Notes: a model not told the origin generated them from the sequence alone. DNA of 64,000 bases from JAVBQF01 sp031549195 (GCA_031549195.1 JAVBQF010000010.1:1-64000), one strand, 5' to 3'. Positions 7,119-14,510 are shown, counted from the first letter of the stretch. Numbers and translations are program-made.

Positions 7119-7472
7119 ATGAAACAAAATCGTATTTTTAAAGATAGTTTTGCAAGTGTTTATCCATTTTATGTTCAAAAAGCAGTGAATAAAGATCGTA
7201 CTAAAAAAGAAGTTGATGAGATTATTTGCTGGCTTACTGGTTATGATATCGATGGCTTAAAAACACAATTAGATAAAGAAGTGGACGTTGAAACGTTCTT
7301 TAATGAAGCTCCTAAAATAAACCCTAATAGTTATTTAATTACTGGTGTCGTATGTGGAGTACGTGTAGAAGAAGTTGAAGACCCTTTAATGCAGAAAATT
7401 CGTTTTCTGGATAAGTTAATTGATGAATTAGCCAAAGGAAAAGCTATGGATAAGATTTTACGAAGTAAATAA
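7119..7472 (+). CDS. DUF2200 family protein
   Basis: The product of 117 residues matches the DUF2200 family. It has the N-terminal RIFKDSFASVYPFYVQKAVNK block, a helix ICWLTGYD, and the C-terminal ITGVVCGVRVEEVEDPLMQKIRFLDKLIDELAKGK segment. The family is small, cytoplasmic and uncharacterised. An AAAGGAG site precedes ATG. It is first in a closely spaced trio with DUF1801 and Imm5-like genes (gaps of 16-18 bases), a combination that looks like a horizontally exchanged group of small genes. Confidence 0.8.
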   Translation: MKQNRIFKDSFASVYPFYVQKAVNKDRTKKEVDEIICWLTGYDIDGLKTQLDKEVDVETFFNEAPKINPNSYLITGVVCGVRVEEVEDPLMQKIRFLDKLIDELAKGKAMDKILRSK

Positions 7473-7488
7473 TTGAAAGGTAGCAAAA

Positions 7489-7911
7489 ATGAATGTAATA
7501 GCAAATACAATTGATGAGTTCTTTGAGTCTTCGTTAAATAAAGAGGACTTAATAAGATTGGATAAAACAATAACTTCATTAACGACTGGACTTGATAGGA
7601 AACTCCATATAAGCCCAACTTTTACCGTCCTTGGATATGGAAGTATGATTTATAGTAGAAAAACGGTTAATGGTATCATTCCCATAATCGCATTTGCACC
7701 ACAAAAGGGAAGTATTAATTTATATATTTCACTTCATCCAGAAGGACCTCTAATAATTAACTCGTATAAAGAAAAACTTGGCAAATGTTCCTATGGAAAA
7801 ACATGCATAAAATTCACAAAGTTTGACAAATTAAATAAGTTAGAATTTGAAAGATTTATTAAAGAAATAGTAGAATGTGCAAGAAAGAAAAATATAGAAT
7901 TTATAAAATAA
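7489..7911 (+). CDS. DUF1801 (YdhG-like) domain protein
   Basis: The 140-residue protein has the DUF1801 pattern: YGSMIYSRK near residue 50, a glycine-rich KGSINLYISLHPEG strand, then YKEKLGKCSYGKTCIKF and a C-terminal helix. The family adopts a compact alpha/beta fold related to frataxin-like/YdhG proteins, with no settled function. The ribosome site is GAAAGG. It is the middle gene of a three-gene unit. Confidence 0.75.
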   Translation: MNVIANTIDEFFESSLNKEDLIRLDKTITSLTTGLDRKLHISPTFTVLGYGSMIYSRKTVNGIIPIIAFAPQKGSINLYISLHPEGPLIINSYKEKLGKCSYGKTCIKFTKFDKLNKLEFERFIKEIVECARKKNIEFIK

Positions 7912-7929
7912 TTTATTGGGGTGATATTA

Positions 7930-8394
7930 TTGAATATTTATGAGTATCAAAGACCTGTTGGAAAAATTGTAGATATTCCAGAATTACGAAAAGAATTTAT
8001 TACTATTTTTGATACTAAAAACAAACATGAGATGGCTAAGTTTGGGTTAATCTATGCAAAACATATTTTAGACATTACCAGATTTGAAGCAAACGATGAG
8101 TTATTATCGGCCTTTGAAGCAGTACAAGAATGGATAGATGGTAAAGTTAATTATCACAAAGCTAGAAATGTGGCATTTGCTGAATTATATAAATCTGCAC
8201 GTGAAAGTAATGATCAAGTAAAAATAAAGTTTTGTAAAACAATGGCACAAATATCGTGCATACCACATGTAAAAGCACATGGTCTTTGGGCATCTGATTT
8301 TGCAATCACTTTGATAAATACAATGTTTGTGGGTAACCTTGATAAGGTCAAAGAGGAAAGGAAAATACAGATTGAACTGTTGAAATCAGTATAA
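7930..8394 (+). CDS. Imm5-like putative immunity protein
   Basis: The 154-residue protein matches the putative immunity family Imm5, with an all-helical layout and the conserved late segment ISCIPHVKAHGLWASDFAITLIN. Imm proteins neutralise partner toxins in polymorphic toxin systems, but no toxin, WXG or LXG gene is seen nearby, so it is an orphan. The TTG at 7930 is favoured over GTG 7921 because GGGGTG sits at 7918-7923, six bases before the TTG. It ends the DUF2200-DUF1801 unit. Confidence 0.7.
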   Translation: MNIYEYQRPVGKIVDIPELRKEFITIFDTKNKHEMAKFGLIYAKHILDITRFEANDELLSAFEAVQEWIDGKVNYHKARNVAFAELYKSARESNDQVKIKFCKTMAQISCIPHVKAHGLWASDFAITLINTMFVGNLDKVKEERKIQIELLKSV

Positions 8395-8542
8395 TGTAAC
8401 TTATAGAAGAACTTTATGGGAAATTTGTATAGGCTTTTGCTAATACTGATTTCCTTTTAAAATGGTGAATTAGGGGAATATATAATAAGTATGGTTCTAT
8501 TATTACTAATAAAATAAATATAAAAAAGCATACCCGTTTTTT

Positions 8543-8581
8543 GCATAAAATAAAAACTTATAAGCTTAAATGCTTATAAGT
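8543..8581 (-). terminator. Terminator of the CYTH gene
   Basis: A perfect 10-bp inverted repeat (ACTTATAAGC / GCTTATAAGT) with a 6-base loop is followed on the minus strand by TTTTATTTTAT. It lies about 70 bases after the CYTH stop. Confidence 0.65.
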
Positions 8582-8652
8582 GATTTTCAAATTGCTCAGT
8601 ATTCTAAAGAGTGTTATTATCATTTGATACCATTTATTCAATAATAATTAAA

Positions 8653-9240
8653 TTAAGAAATATATATATCTATATCGTCTCTATTTAATTTTTTCCTTAA
8701 CATCAATTGGTTTTTTCCTAAGTCTAATTCTCTAACATTTCTAAGACCTAACTCATTAATGAATTGTCTAATTTTTTCTTTAATTTCCATTACATCTTCA
8801 TCATCATTTGAAATCATTATTTCAACTTCCATAAACAGACCCAAGTCTTCAACTTCTTCAAAAACAATTTCATATTCATTATTTTTATAAACTTTTCTTT
8901 TGTTATGCACTACAACCTGAACTTCTAACCCTAACATTTTAACAATCTTTTCAATTATTTCATAACTTTCAGCTTTAGTTTCATATTCATCAGAATATAT
9001 CCAATGATTATCTTTAAAATGATTCTTTTTATATGTAATAAGACAATCATCACCTTTTCTTCTGACTCTAAAAATTTCATTTATTCTAAGGTTAGGCTCG
9101 GGTTTTAAGGCGTCTCTTAATTGATCTACATAATAGGTGTCATATATTTCTTTTTCTTCAATAAAATCAAATTTAGATAGTATATCTAATACTGTTTGTT
9201 TGTCATCATCAAATGTAACTAATATTTCTATTTCCTTCAT
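8653..9240 (-). CDS. CYTH domain protein (class IV adenylate cyclase / thiamine triphosphatase type)
   Basis: The 195-residue protein opens with EIEILVTF, the ExExK-like signature strand of the CYTH tunnel fold. It then shows FRVRRKGDDCLITYKK, HNKRKVYKNNEYEIVFEEVEDLGLFMEVEI and a C-terminal domain. These charged strands bind a triphosphate and divalent metals. The family covers CyaB-type cyclases, thiamine triphosphatases and inorganic triphosphatases; the sequence alone does not decide which. The third residue of the motif is Leu-Val rather than Lys. A GGAG site precedes ATG 9240. Confidence 0.8.
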   Translation of the reverse strand: MKEIEILVTFDDDKQTVLDILSKFDFIEEKEIYDTYYVDQLRDALKPEPNLRINEIFRVRRKGDDCLITYKKNHFKDNHWIYSDEYETKAESYEIIEKIVKMLGLEVQVVVHNKRKVYKNNEYEIVFEEVEDLGLFMEVEIMISNDDEDVMEIKEKIRQFINELGLRNVRELDLGKNQLMLRKKLNRDDIDIYIS

Positions 9241-9279
9241 AATTTATCACTCCAAAGATAATTATACCCTTTTTTATAT

Positions 9280-9307
9280 AAAAAATGAACCTTTTTAATA
9301 AAGGTTC
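9280..9307 (-). terminator. Terminator for the S51-Nudix transcript
   Basis: GAACCTTT and AAAGGTTC arms enclose a 5-base loop, with a T-rich tract following on the minus strand. It lies just outside the 21-bp repeat of the cassette, about 190 bases after the S51-Nudix stop. Confidence 0.6.
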
Positions 9308-9331
9308 GATTGTTCAATTTATGGGGCTTTG

Positions 9332-9352
9332 TGTGAACATAATACAAACTGT
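9332..9352 (+). repeat. Left arm of a perfect 21-bp inverted repeat
   Basis: The 21-base sequence starting TGTGAACATAATAC here is the exact reverse complement of 10909-10929. The two arms bracket the S51-Nudix gene and its flanking direct repeats. Confidence 0.8.
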
Positions 9353-9423
9353 CTTGGTTATAATTTCCCATCACCAATTTACCATTGCTTTAAAATTAAG
9401 TCCATAGTTTCTGTTCCTTTTCT

Positions 9424-9492
9424 GACCAAAATGTGCCCCGAAACTGACTTTTTATGGACTTCTTCTGTACCTTTTTTGTACCTGTTTGTACC
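9424..9492 (+). repeat. Left copy of a diverged 69-bp direct repeat
   Basis: This segment aligns end to end with 10750-10818. The shared blocks are GACCAAAAT, TGACTTTTTATG and a tail of TTTTTGTACC-like units spaced 10-12 bases apart; one 10-base block in the first third is unrelated. Read on the minus strand, both copies can encode GTKK..IKS.....FWS, so they may be remnants of one coding end. Confidence 0.55.
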
Positions 9493-9497
9493 TTATA

Positions 9498-10685
9498 CTA
9501 CTTACTATTTATGTTATTTTTTAAAAAATTTATGACCATGTTCTTATACTCGTTATCGAAAGGTACAAATAAATCTGAATAAAATAGATTTTTAAACTCT
9601 GCCATAGATAACCATTTTACTTCTGCAACTTCTTTTTCTTGAAGGTGCATATCTTTTATATTTAAATCTAGTTTTAACAAATATATTTGAGCAATTTCCC
9701 AAGATTTATCAGCTATAAATTCTCCAATATATAAGTAATCGACCTCTTTAGTTTTAATTCCAAGTTCTTCTTCAGTTTCCCTGATAGCCCCCATAATAGA
9801 TGATTCACCTGCTTGAACATGTCCTGCACTTGGCATATCCCAATAATTTGGATATTTCTTTTTTGTTTCAGCTCGCTTTTGTACTAATACTTGTCCATCA
9901 GAATTTATAATCCAAACCCACACAGGTTTATGATAAAATCCAGGATTATTACTATGACAAATTGATTTTTCTTTAGTACCCAAATGCTCTCCGTCCCGTG
10001 TATAAATATCAAAAATTTCATCATTATTCAATATTTCCATTCTCCCATTTAAAAATAAGTAATGAACGCCTACATTAGTAACCTTATTATTTTCTATTTT
10101 AATCATAGAATAGTCTGGTAATCCAACAATGGGCATTTTTTTTGAATATAATAATGCTTCTTTTACTCTAGACTTATCACTTACATCAAAATGTGGATCA
10201 ATTGTGATATCAATTAAACCTAAACCATCATATATTATCGTTTTAGGATAGTCGTCATCTTTTGAGTAAAAAGATTTTTTACCTAAATTCATGCTCCCCG
10301 CACTTAATCCTAATATTATTCCATTATAATTTTCTAAAAAATCTTTATAACCGTTATCTCTTATATAGTTTTTTTGTATAAAAGGATCCCCACCTTGAAG
10401 ATAAATAATATCAGCTTTTTCTAACAATTTTAGACCATCCTCTTTAGGAGTTCTGCCATCTATCATATAGAATTCTTTTAAATCACTAAATCCAAAAGTT
10501 TTTTCTACTCCTAACATTGATTCATCTCCATAAAAATAAGTATCATTTTTTTCAAATTCTCTTCTTGCACCAATTGATACTAAAATGTTTTTTCCTTTTA
10601 AATCTTCCTTGAGTTGGTGTTCAATCTCTTTTCCAAACATTCCTTTTATTTTGTCTCCACCACTTAATAAATATATTATTGCCAT
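9498..10685 (-). CDS. Peptidase S51 (dipeptidase E-like) fused to a Nudix hydrolase
   Basis: The 395-residue protein has two domains. Residues 1-215 are a peptidase S51/class I glutaminase-like domain: IYLLSGGD start, YLQGGDPF, nucleophile Ser in GLSAGSMNLG, and the DPHFD segment. Residues about 240-395 are a Nudix domain preceded by PVWVWIINSDGQVLVQKRA. Its Nudix box (GH..AGE..., then REtEEELGI) has all the conserved Gly, Glu and Arg residues. A carboxyl-acting peptidase joined to a housecleaning pyrophosphohydrolase suggests damage clearance or a specific metabolite salvage. The start is ATG 10685 after AGGTG. It lies between repeats beside tRNA-His. Confidence 0.85.
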   Translation of the reverse strand: MAIIYLLSGGDKIKGMFGKEIEHQLKEDLKGKNILVSIGARREFEKNDTYFYGDESMLGVEKTFGFSDLKEFYMIDGRTPKEDGLKLLEKADIIYLQGGDPFIQKNYIRDNGYKDFLENYNGIILGLSAGSMNLGKKSFYSKDDDYPKTIIYDGLGLIDITIDPHFDVSDKSRVKEALLYSKKMPIVGLPDYSMIKIENNKVTNVGVHYLFLNGRMEILNNDEIFDIYTRDGEHLGTKEKSICHSNNPGFYHKPVWVWIINSDGQVLVQKRAETKKKYPNYWDMPSAGHVQAGESSIMGAIRETEEELGIKTKEVDYLYIGEFIADKSWEIAQIYLLKLDLNIKDMHLQEKEVAEVKWLSMAEFKNLFYSDLFVPFDNEYKNMVINFLKNNINSK

Positions 10686-10749
10686 TATAATCACCTAATT
10701 TAATTATACACTATTTAATAAAATTATTTTAGTCAATGTATCAATTAAG

Positions 10750-10818
10750 GACCAAAATTGTACATTTAGATGACTTTTTATGTTTTTTTTTGTACCATTT
10801 TTGTACTATTTCTGTACC
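10750..10818 (+). repeat. Right copy of a diverged 69-bp direct repeat
   Basis: Partner of 9424-9492, same length and orientation, with TGTACC units at 10-12-base intervals. It lies upstream of the S51-Nudix start, so it could also carry that gene's promoter or operator sites. Confidence 0.55.
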
Positions 10819-11004
10819 AAAAATGTACCTTTTTCAGACTAATTTTTATCATATAGTTTTTGTAACACTCAATTTTTTTGTTTTTTTTGAAAGAATGTTT
10901 TTAACTAAACAGTTTGTATTATGTTCACATGTCGCCGATACGTGGGGTGCTCAAACTGTATTCATAAATCGCCAGTTTCCCTTGTATTTCAAGAAAAATA
11001 GCAT
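10819..11004. other. Non-coding segment at the right end of the tRNA-His-side cassette
   Basis: No convincing gene is present. It contains T-rich DNA, the right 21-bp inverted-repeat arm (10909-10929) and an additional inverted copy of its core (CAAACTGT at 10952-10959 facing ACAGTTTG at 10909-10916). These frame a 35-base GC-richer spacer that stands out from the surrounding AT-rich DNA. Confidence 0.5.
10909..10929 (-). repeat. Right arm of a perfect 21-bp inverted repeat
   Basis: Exact reverse complement of 9332-9352, lying about 120 bases from the 3' end of the tRNA-His gene. Confidence 0.8.
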
Positions 11005-11032
11005 AGAAAAAGCCAAACTGTTTTTCAGTTTG
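11005..11032 (-). terminator. Terminator of tRNA-His
   Basis: CAAACTG-AAAAA-CAGTTTG followed by GCTTTTTC on the minus strand, 14 bases after the encoded CCA. Confidence 0.8.
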
Positions 11033-11046
11033 ACCTAAATACCTAA

Positions 11047-11123
11047 TGGGGCGAATGATGGGAATCGAACCCACGAATACCAGAGCCACAATCTGGCGTG
11101 TTAACCACTTCACCACATTCGCC
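11047..11123 (-). tRNA. tRNA-His (anticodon GTG)
   Basis: The minus strand folds as a full cloverleaf. The acceptor GGCGAATG pairs with CATTCGCC, which includes the extra 5' G (G-1) opposite C73 that marks histidine tRNAs. There is a D arm, the anticodon stem-loop GATTGTGGCT with GTG, and a T arm GTGGGTTCGATTCCCAT. The 3' CCA is encoded at 11047-11049. It is the only tRNA in the window and its 3' flank is the site of the repeat-bounded S51-Nudix segment. Confidence 0.97.
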
Positions 11124-11193
11124 ATGTGTAACAATAATTCTATCAAAAAAAAGAAAATTTATCAAGTCTTTTATTTTACCTTCACACTCTTTA

Positions 11194-11221
11194 GAATAAA
11201 GCATGTAGTTAGTTCATTCTA
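11194..11221 (+). promoter_or_regulatory. Possible forespore (sigma-G-like) promoter of the CofE-like gene
   Basis: GAATA (11194-11198) and CATTCTA (11215-11221), 16 bases apart, fit the sigma-G patterns GHATR and CATWHTA. No sigma-A promoter is evident before this gene. Short degenerate motifs arise by chance in AT-rich DNA, so this is tentative. Confidence 0.35.
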
Positions 11222-11244
11222 TTCATAAGAAGTGAGGTGTATGT

Positions 11245-12420
11245 ATGCGTAGTGTAGGAACAGTTGCAAGAGGTATTAGGACTCCTTTGATTCAAATAGG
11301 AGATGATTTAGTAGATATAGTTGTTAACAGCTTATTAGAAGCATCTAGTAATGAAGGTTTTGAATTTAAGGATAGAGACATTGTTGGTATTACAGAATCA
11401 GCTGTAGCAAGAAGTCAGAGAAACTTTGCAACAATTGATCAAATGGCAAAGGACATAAAAAGAAAATATCCATCTGGTGATATTGGAATTATATTTCCAA
11501 TAATATCAAGAAATAGATTTTCAACCTTATTACAAGCTATAGCAAATGGCTGTGATAAACTTTATATAATGCTTTCATATCCATCTGATGAAGTAGGTAA
11601 TGAGTTAATTACTTGGGATATGTTGGACAAAGCAGAAGTTAACCCTTACACTGATGTATTATCGGAAATAGAATATAGAAGATTGTTTGGCTATGAGTAT
11701 AAGCATCCATTCACTGGACTTGATTATGTAGAATACTATAAAAGCTTTGGAGAACATATAGAAATAATATTTGCTAATGATCCAAGAAGCATTTTAAAAT
11801 ATACTAAAAATGTATTATGTTGTGATATACACACAAGACATAGAAACAAAAGAATATTAAAAGCATCAGGTGCTGAAATCGTTTATGGACTTGATGATAT
11901 TCTAACAGAGAGTATAGATGGCAGTGGATATAATGAGCAATATGGACTTCTTGGTAGCAATAAATCTACTGATGCTTCTGTTAAATTATTTCCAAGAGAT
12001 TGTGAGGCAATAGTTTATGAAATACAAGATAGATTATATAAAGCTACAGGAAAGCAAATAGAAGTCTTAGTATATGGTGATGGAGCTTTTAAAGATCCTG
12101 TTGGTGGTATTTGGGAACTAGCTGATCCAGTAGTGTCTCCAGGATTTACCAAAGGGCTGATAGGTACTCCTAACGAAATAAAGCTTAAATATGTTTTGGA
12201 TAATGAGCTTGCTGATAAATCTAAAGAAGAAGCTTTATCAGCACTAAACACAGCCATCAAATCTAAAAATAATAATTTAGGTGATAAAGCATTAGGTACA
12301 ACCCCTAGACAATATACAGACTTAATAGGAAGCTTATGTGATCTAATGAGCGGAAGTGGAGACAAAGGAACACCGGTAGTTCATATTTCTGGATATTTTG
12401 ATAATAGAGCAACTGAATAA
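11245..12420 (+). CDS. CofE-like (coenzyme F420-0:L-glutamate ligase family) protein
   Basis: The 391-residue protein matches the CofE-like family found in Clostridia. N-terminal VARGIRTPLIQIGDDLVDIV is followed by FKDRDIVGITESAVARSQ, then the long insertion typical of the bacterial branch. The ligase-like C-terminus has VYGDGAFKDPVGGIWELADPVV and GTP..K. True CofE adds glutamate to F420-0 using GTP, but no F420 biosynthesis gene is present here and such bacteria normally lack F420, so the natural substrate is probably different. The start has GAGGTG upstream. It sits next to the cotJ operon and may have a forespore-type promoter. Confidence 0.75.
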   Translation: MRSVGTVARGIRTPLIQIGDDLVDIVVNSLLEASSNEGFEFKDRDIVGITESAVARSQRNFATIDQMAKDIKRKYPSGDIGIIFPIISRNRFSTLLQAIANGCDKLYIMLSYPSDEVGNELITWDMLDKAEVNPYTDVLSEIEYRRLFGYEYKHPFTGLDYVEYYKSFGEHIEIIFANDPRSILKYTKNVLCCDIHTRHRNKRILKASGAEIVYGLDDILTESIDGSGYNEQYGLLGSNKSTDASVKLFPRDCEAIVYEIQDRLYKATGKQIEVLVYGDGAFKDPVGGIWELADPVVSPGFTKGLIGTPNEIKLKYVLDNELADKSKEEALSALNTAIKSKNNNLGDKALGTTPRQYTDLIGSLCDLMSGSGDKGTPVVHISGYFDNRATE

Positions 12421-12438
12421 TCCCAATTGGGATTTTTT
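12419..12438 (+). terminator. Terminator of the CofE-like gene
   Basis: The self-complementary AATCCCAATTGGGATT is followed by T6. It begins at the stop codon. Confidence 0.8.
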
Positions 12439-12460
12439 CTTATGTTTATAGACTAATTCC

Positions 12461-12490
12461 CTATATCATCTAGTACATATGTCATAGATT
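12461..12490 (+). promoter_or_regulatory. Possible sigma-E promoter of the cotJ operon
   Basis: CTATAT (12461-12466) and CATAGATT (12483-12490), 16 bases apart, resemble sigma-E -35 (ATAT) and -10 (CATAnnnT) elements. The B. subtilis cotJ operon is sigma-E dependent, which supports the reading. Confidence 0.4.
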
Positions 12491-12507
12491 ATACCAGGGA
12501 GGAAGTT

Positions 12508-12951
12508 ATGAATATCTACAATAATGAATATATGTATAATGATTTTGTGAACACGCCTAATGTTCCAAATACTAATAATGAGATGATGGTAAATAGTAAC
12601 TTATATGGTCCTTATGAGGGATTTGTAAACGGAAATATGTTTAGAGATTTATATAGTCCATATAGAAACTATCAGCCAAAACAATTAATACCAACAAATG
12701 AAGAGGAGGAAGCTCTTTTAAATTTAGGACAAATGGGATTTGCAATGCATGAGATGAATTTGCTTCTAGATGTGTACCCAAATGATGAAAGAGCAATGGA
12801 AGAATATAGAAACTTTAGAAACAGTTATAATGAACTTTTAACTAATTATCAACAAAGATTTGAAGCATTAAATGTTAATAGCGAACATTTAAATAATACT
12901 CCATTTGGATGGGAAGCAGAAGTATGGCCATTTGATAGGAGGGATTTCTAA
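12508..12951 (+). CDS. cotJB: Spore coat protein CotJB with a CotJA-like N-terminal region
   Basis: The 147-residue protein has two parts. Residues about 30-60 (LYGPYEGFVNGNMF..LYSPYRNYQP) match the short CotJA motif with its repeated PY/YxP pattern. Residues 65-147 are CotJB: LLNLGQMGFAMHEMNLLLDVYPND...Y and the C-terminal GWEAEVWPF. In B. subtilis cotJA and cotJB are separate genes, so this looks like a fusion. The N-terminal 30 residues are Asn-rich. The stop codon overlaps the cotJC ATG (TAATG). The protein should assemble into the spore coat. Confidence 0.85.
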   Translation: MNIYNNEYMYNDFVNTPNVPNTNNEMMVNSNLYGPYEGFVNGNMFRDLYSPYRNYQPKQLIPTNEEEEALLNLGQMGFAMHEMNLLLDVYPNDERAMEEYRNFRNSYNELLTNYQQRFEALNVNSEHLNNTPFGWEAEVWPFDRRDF

Positions 12952-13511
12952 TGTTTTCATATAGTAAAAGATTACAATATCCAATAAACATCAAAAATAA
13001 AGACTTAAGAATGGCTAAATATTTAGTTACACAATATGGAGGACCTAATGGAGAATTAGGAGCAGCACTACGCTATTTTAATCAAAGATATAATATGCCT
13101 GATAATAGAGGAAAATCACTTTTAACTGATATAGCTACAGAGGAGCTAGGGCATGTCGAAATGATTACCACAATGATATATCAATTAGTACAAGGTGCTA
13201 CTGTAGAAGAAATGGAAAGAGAAGGACTTGGCAGTAACTTTGTAGAGCATGGATTTGGAATGTTTCCTACTGACTCAAATGGAGTACCATTTGGAGCGCA
13301 TTTTGTAACAACAGGAGACTATCTAGCAGATTTATCAGAAGATATGGCTGCAGAAGAAAAAGCAAGAGCAACCTATGAAAATTTAATAAATATGACAAAT
13401 GACCCTGATCTCATTGAACCTCTTTTATGGTTAAGACAAAGAGAAATAGTTCATTTTAAAAGATTTGAAGAACTTTATAATATATATAAAAAAGAACTGC
13501 CAAACAGTTAA
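12951..13511 (+). CDS. cotJC: Spore coat manganese-catalase-like protein CotJC
   Basis: The 186-residue protein is a ferritin-like Mn-catalase of the CotJC type. It has the N-terminal YSKRLQYPI, the metal-ligand helices (GGPNGELGAALRYF; TDIATEELGHVEMI with its ExxH) and the second pair (MAAEEKARATYENL; LRQREIVHFKRFEE with ExxxH). Di-manganese binding and peroxide dismutation are expected from the family. Its start overlaps the stop of the CotJA/JB gene, so the two are translationally coupled. Presence of this operon is the best evidence in the window that the organism forms spores. Confidence 0.92.
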   Translation: MFSYSKRLQYPINIKNKDLRMAKYLVTQYGGPNGELGAALRYFNQRYNMPDNRGKSLLTDIATEELGHVEMITTMIYQLVQGATVEEMEREGLGSNFVEHGFGMFPTDSNGVPFGAHFVTTGDYLADLSEDMAAEEKARATYENLINMTNDPDLIEPLLWLRQREIVHFKRFEELYNIYKKELPNS

Positions 13512-13517
13512 AAGATT

Positions 13518-13552
13518 AAATACTTTTCACAACATTGTGAGAGTATTTTTTT
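13518..13552 (+). terminator. Terminator of the cotJ operon
   Basis: The arms AATACTTTTCACA and TGTGAGAGTATT are followed by T8. The structure lies between convergent genes and reaches the stop codon of the pyruvate-kinase-like gene. Confidence 0.8.
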
Positions 13553-14510
13553 ATAATCCTTTTAAGCAGTTATTTGCAGCTTTCAAATATTTAACAGCAT
13601 TTTTCTTGGCACTAATAGTCTCACCAGCAAATAGTACATAATCAGCACCGTCACAAACAGCTCTCATAAAATCATTCCTATCCGCATAAGTTGGCTGTTC
13701 TTGCCATCTTAAACTCTGAAAAAAGTTCGATGCCACTACAGCAGGCTTTCCATCACTATGTGCTTGTGTTATAATTCTTTTTTGAACATCAGGAATAGCT
13801 TGTTTACCTATAGTAACTGAAAGATCACCTCTTGCAACCATTAATAAATCACTATTTTCTGAAATTGCTTGTAAATTTTCTATAGCACTAGGGTTTTCTA
13901 TTTTACCAATAAGTTTTATCTTAGATCCTTCAGTATGGTTTCTTAATAAAGCAATATCAGAAGCGTCTCTTACAAATGAGGCTCCAATATAATCAATACC
14001 ACCCTTTAATGCTAACTTTATATATTCTTCATCACTATCTCTAAAATATGGAGCATTTAATTCGAATCCCTTAATATATGCCCCACTTTTATCATAGAAA
14101 TCATTAAACTTTCCTTGTGGAACTGCAACCTTTTTATCACCTTTATCTATTACTACAAGAACTGTTCGTCCATCTCTAATACTTATAAACGTGCCAGGTG
14201 TTAATTTATCTAAGTCACCAAAGCTAAAAGAAAAGTCTTCTCCAATAGTATAAAAGTTTTTAATACCTATTGCTCTATCACTATCTGCTACAATTCTTAA
14301 TTTAGGACCTTGTATATCTAATTCTATTTCTAAATTCACTCCAAGTTTTGCATTTAAATCACTAGCATTATCTACAAGACTTTCAATATTACAGTTAGGA
14401 TGAGCAGTGTTAACTCTAACGATTCTCATACCGTGTTCATATAACGGTGCCAAACATTCATAATTGTTAGCAGATTCATCTAGTGAACAAATATACTTAA
14501 TATTACCCAT
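13551..14510 (-). CDS. Pyruvate-kinase-like protein lacking the C-terminal domain
   Basis: The 319-residue protein follows pyruvate kinase domains A and B but stops where the allosteric C domain would start (true enzymes have about 470-590 residues). Recognisable blocks are IELDIQGPKLR (for LDTKGPEIR), IGKIENPSAIENL (catalytic Lys and metal Glu), LLMVARGDLSV (metal Asp), IPDVQKRII, and GADYVLFAGETI. The substrate-binding N-terminal NFSHG is NTAHP, and TATQML is VASNFFQ. The metal site is kept while phosphate and nucleotide residues are altered. It may act on another enol-phosphate substrate or be a specialised noncanonical kinase. Confidence 0.75.
   Translation of the reverse strand: MGNIKYICSLDESANNYECLAPLYEHGMRIVRVNTAHPNCNIESLVDNASDLNAKLGVNLEIELDIQGPKLRIVADSDRAIGIKNFYTIGEDFSFSFGDLDKLTPGTFISIRDGRTVLVVIDKGDKKVAVPQGKFNDFYDKSGAYIKGFELNAPYFRDSDEEYIKLALKGGIDYIGASFVRDASDIALLRNHTEGSKIKLIGKIENPSAIENLQAISENSDLLMVARGDLSVTIGKQAIPDVQKRIITQAHSDGKPAVVASNFFQSLRWQEQPTYADRNDFMRAVCDGADYVLFAGETISAKKNAVKYLKAANNCLKGL

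Noticed and set aside
9329..9535. Plus-strand open frame of 68 codons starting at the left inverted repeat
   Set aside because: No ribosome site, overlaps the S51-Nudix gene end and the repeats; judged non-coding.
10736..11038. Plus-strand open frame of about 100 codons beside tRNA-His
   Set aside because: It is poly-Phe/Tyr-rich from T runs, crosses the inverted repeat and the tRNA terminator and has no ribosome site.
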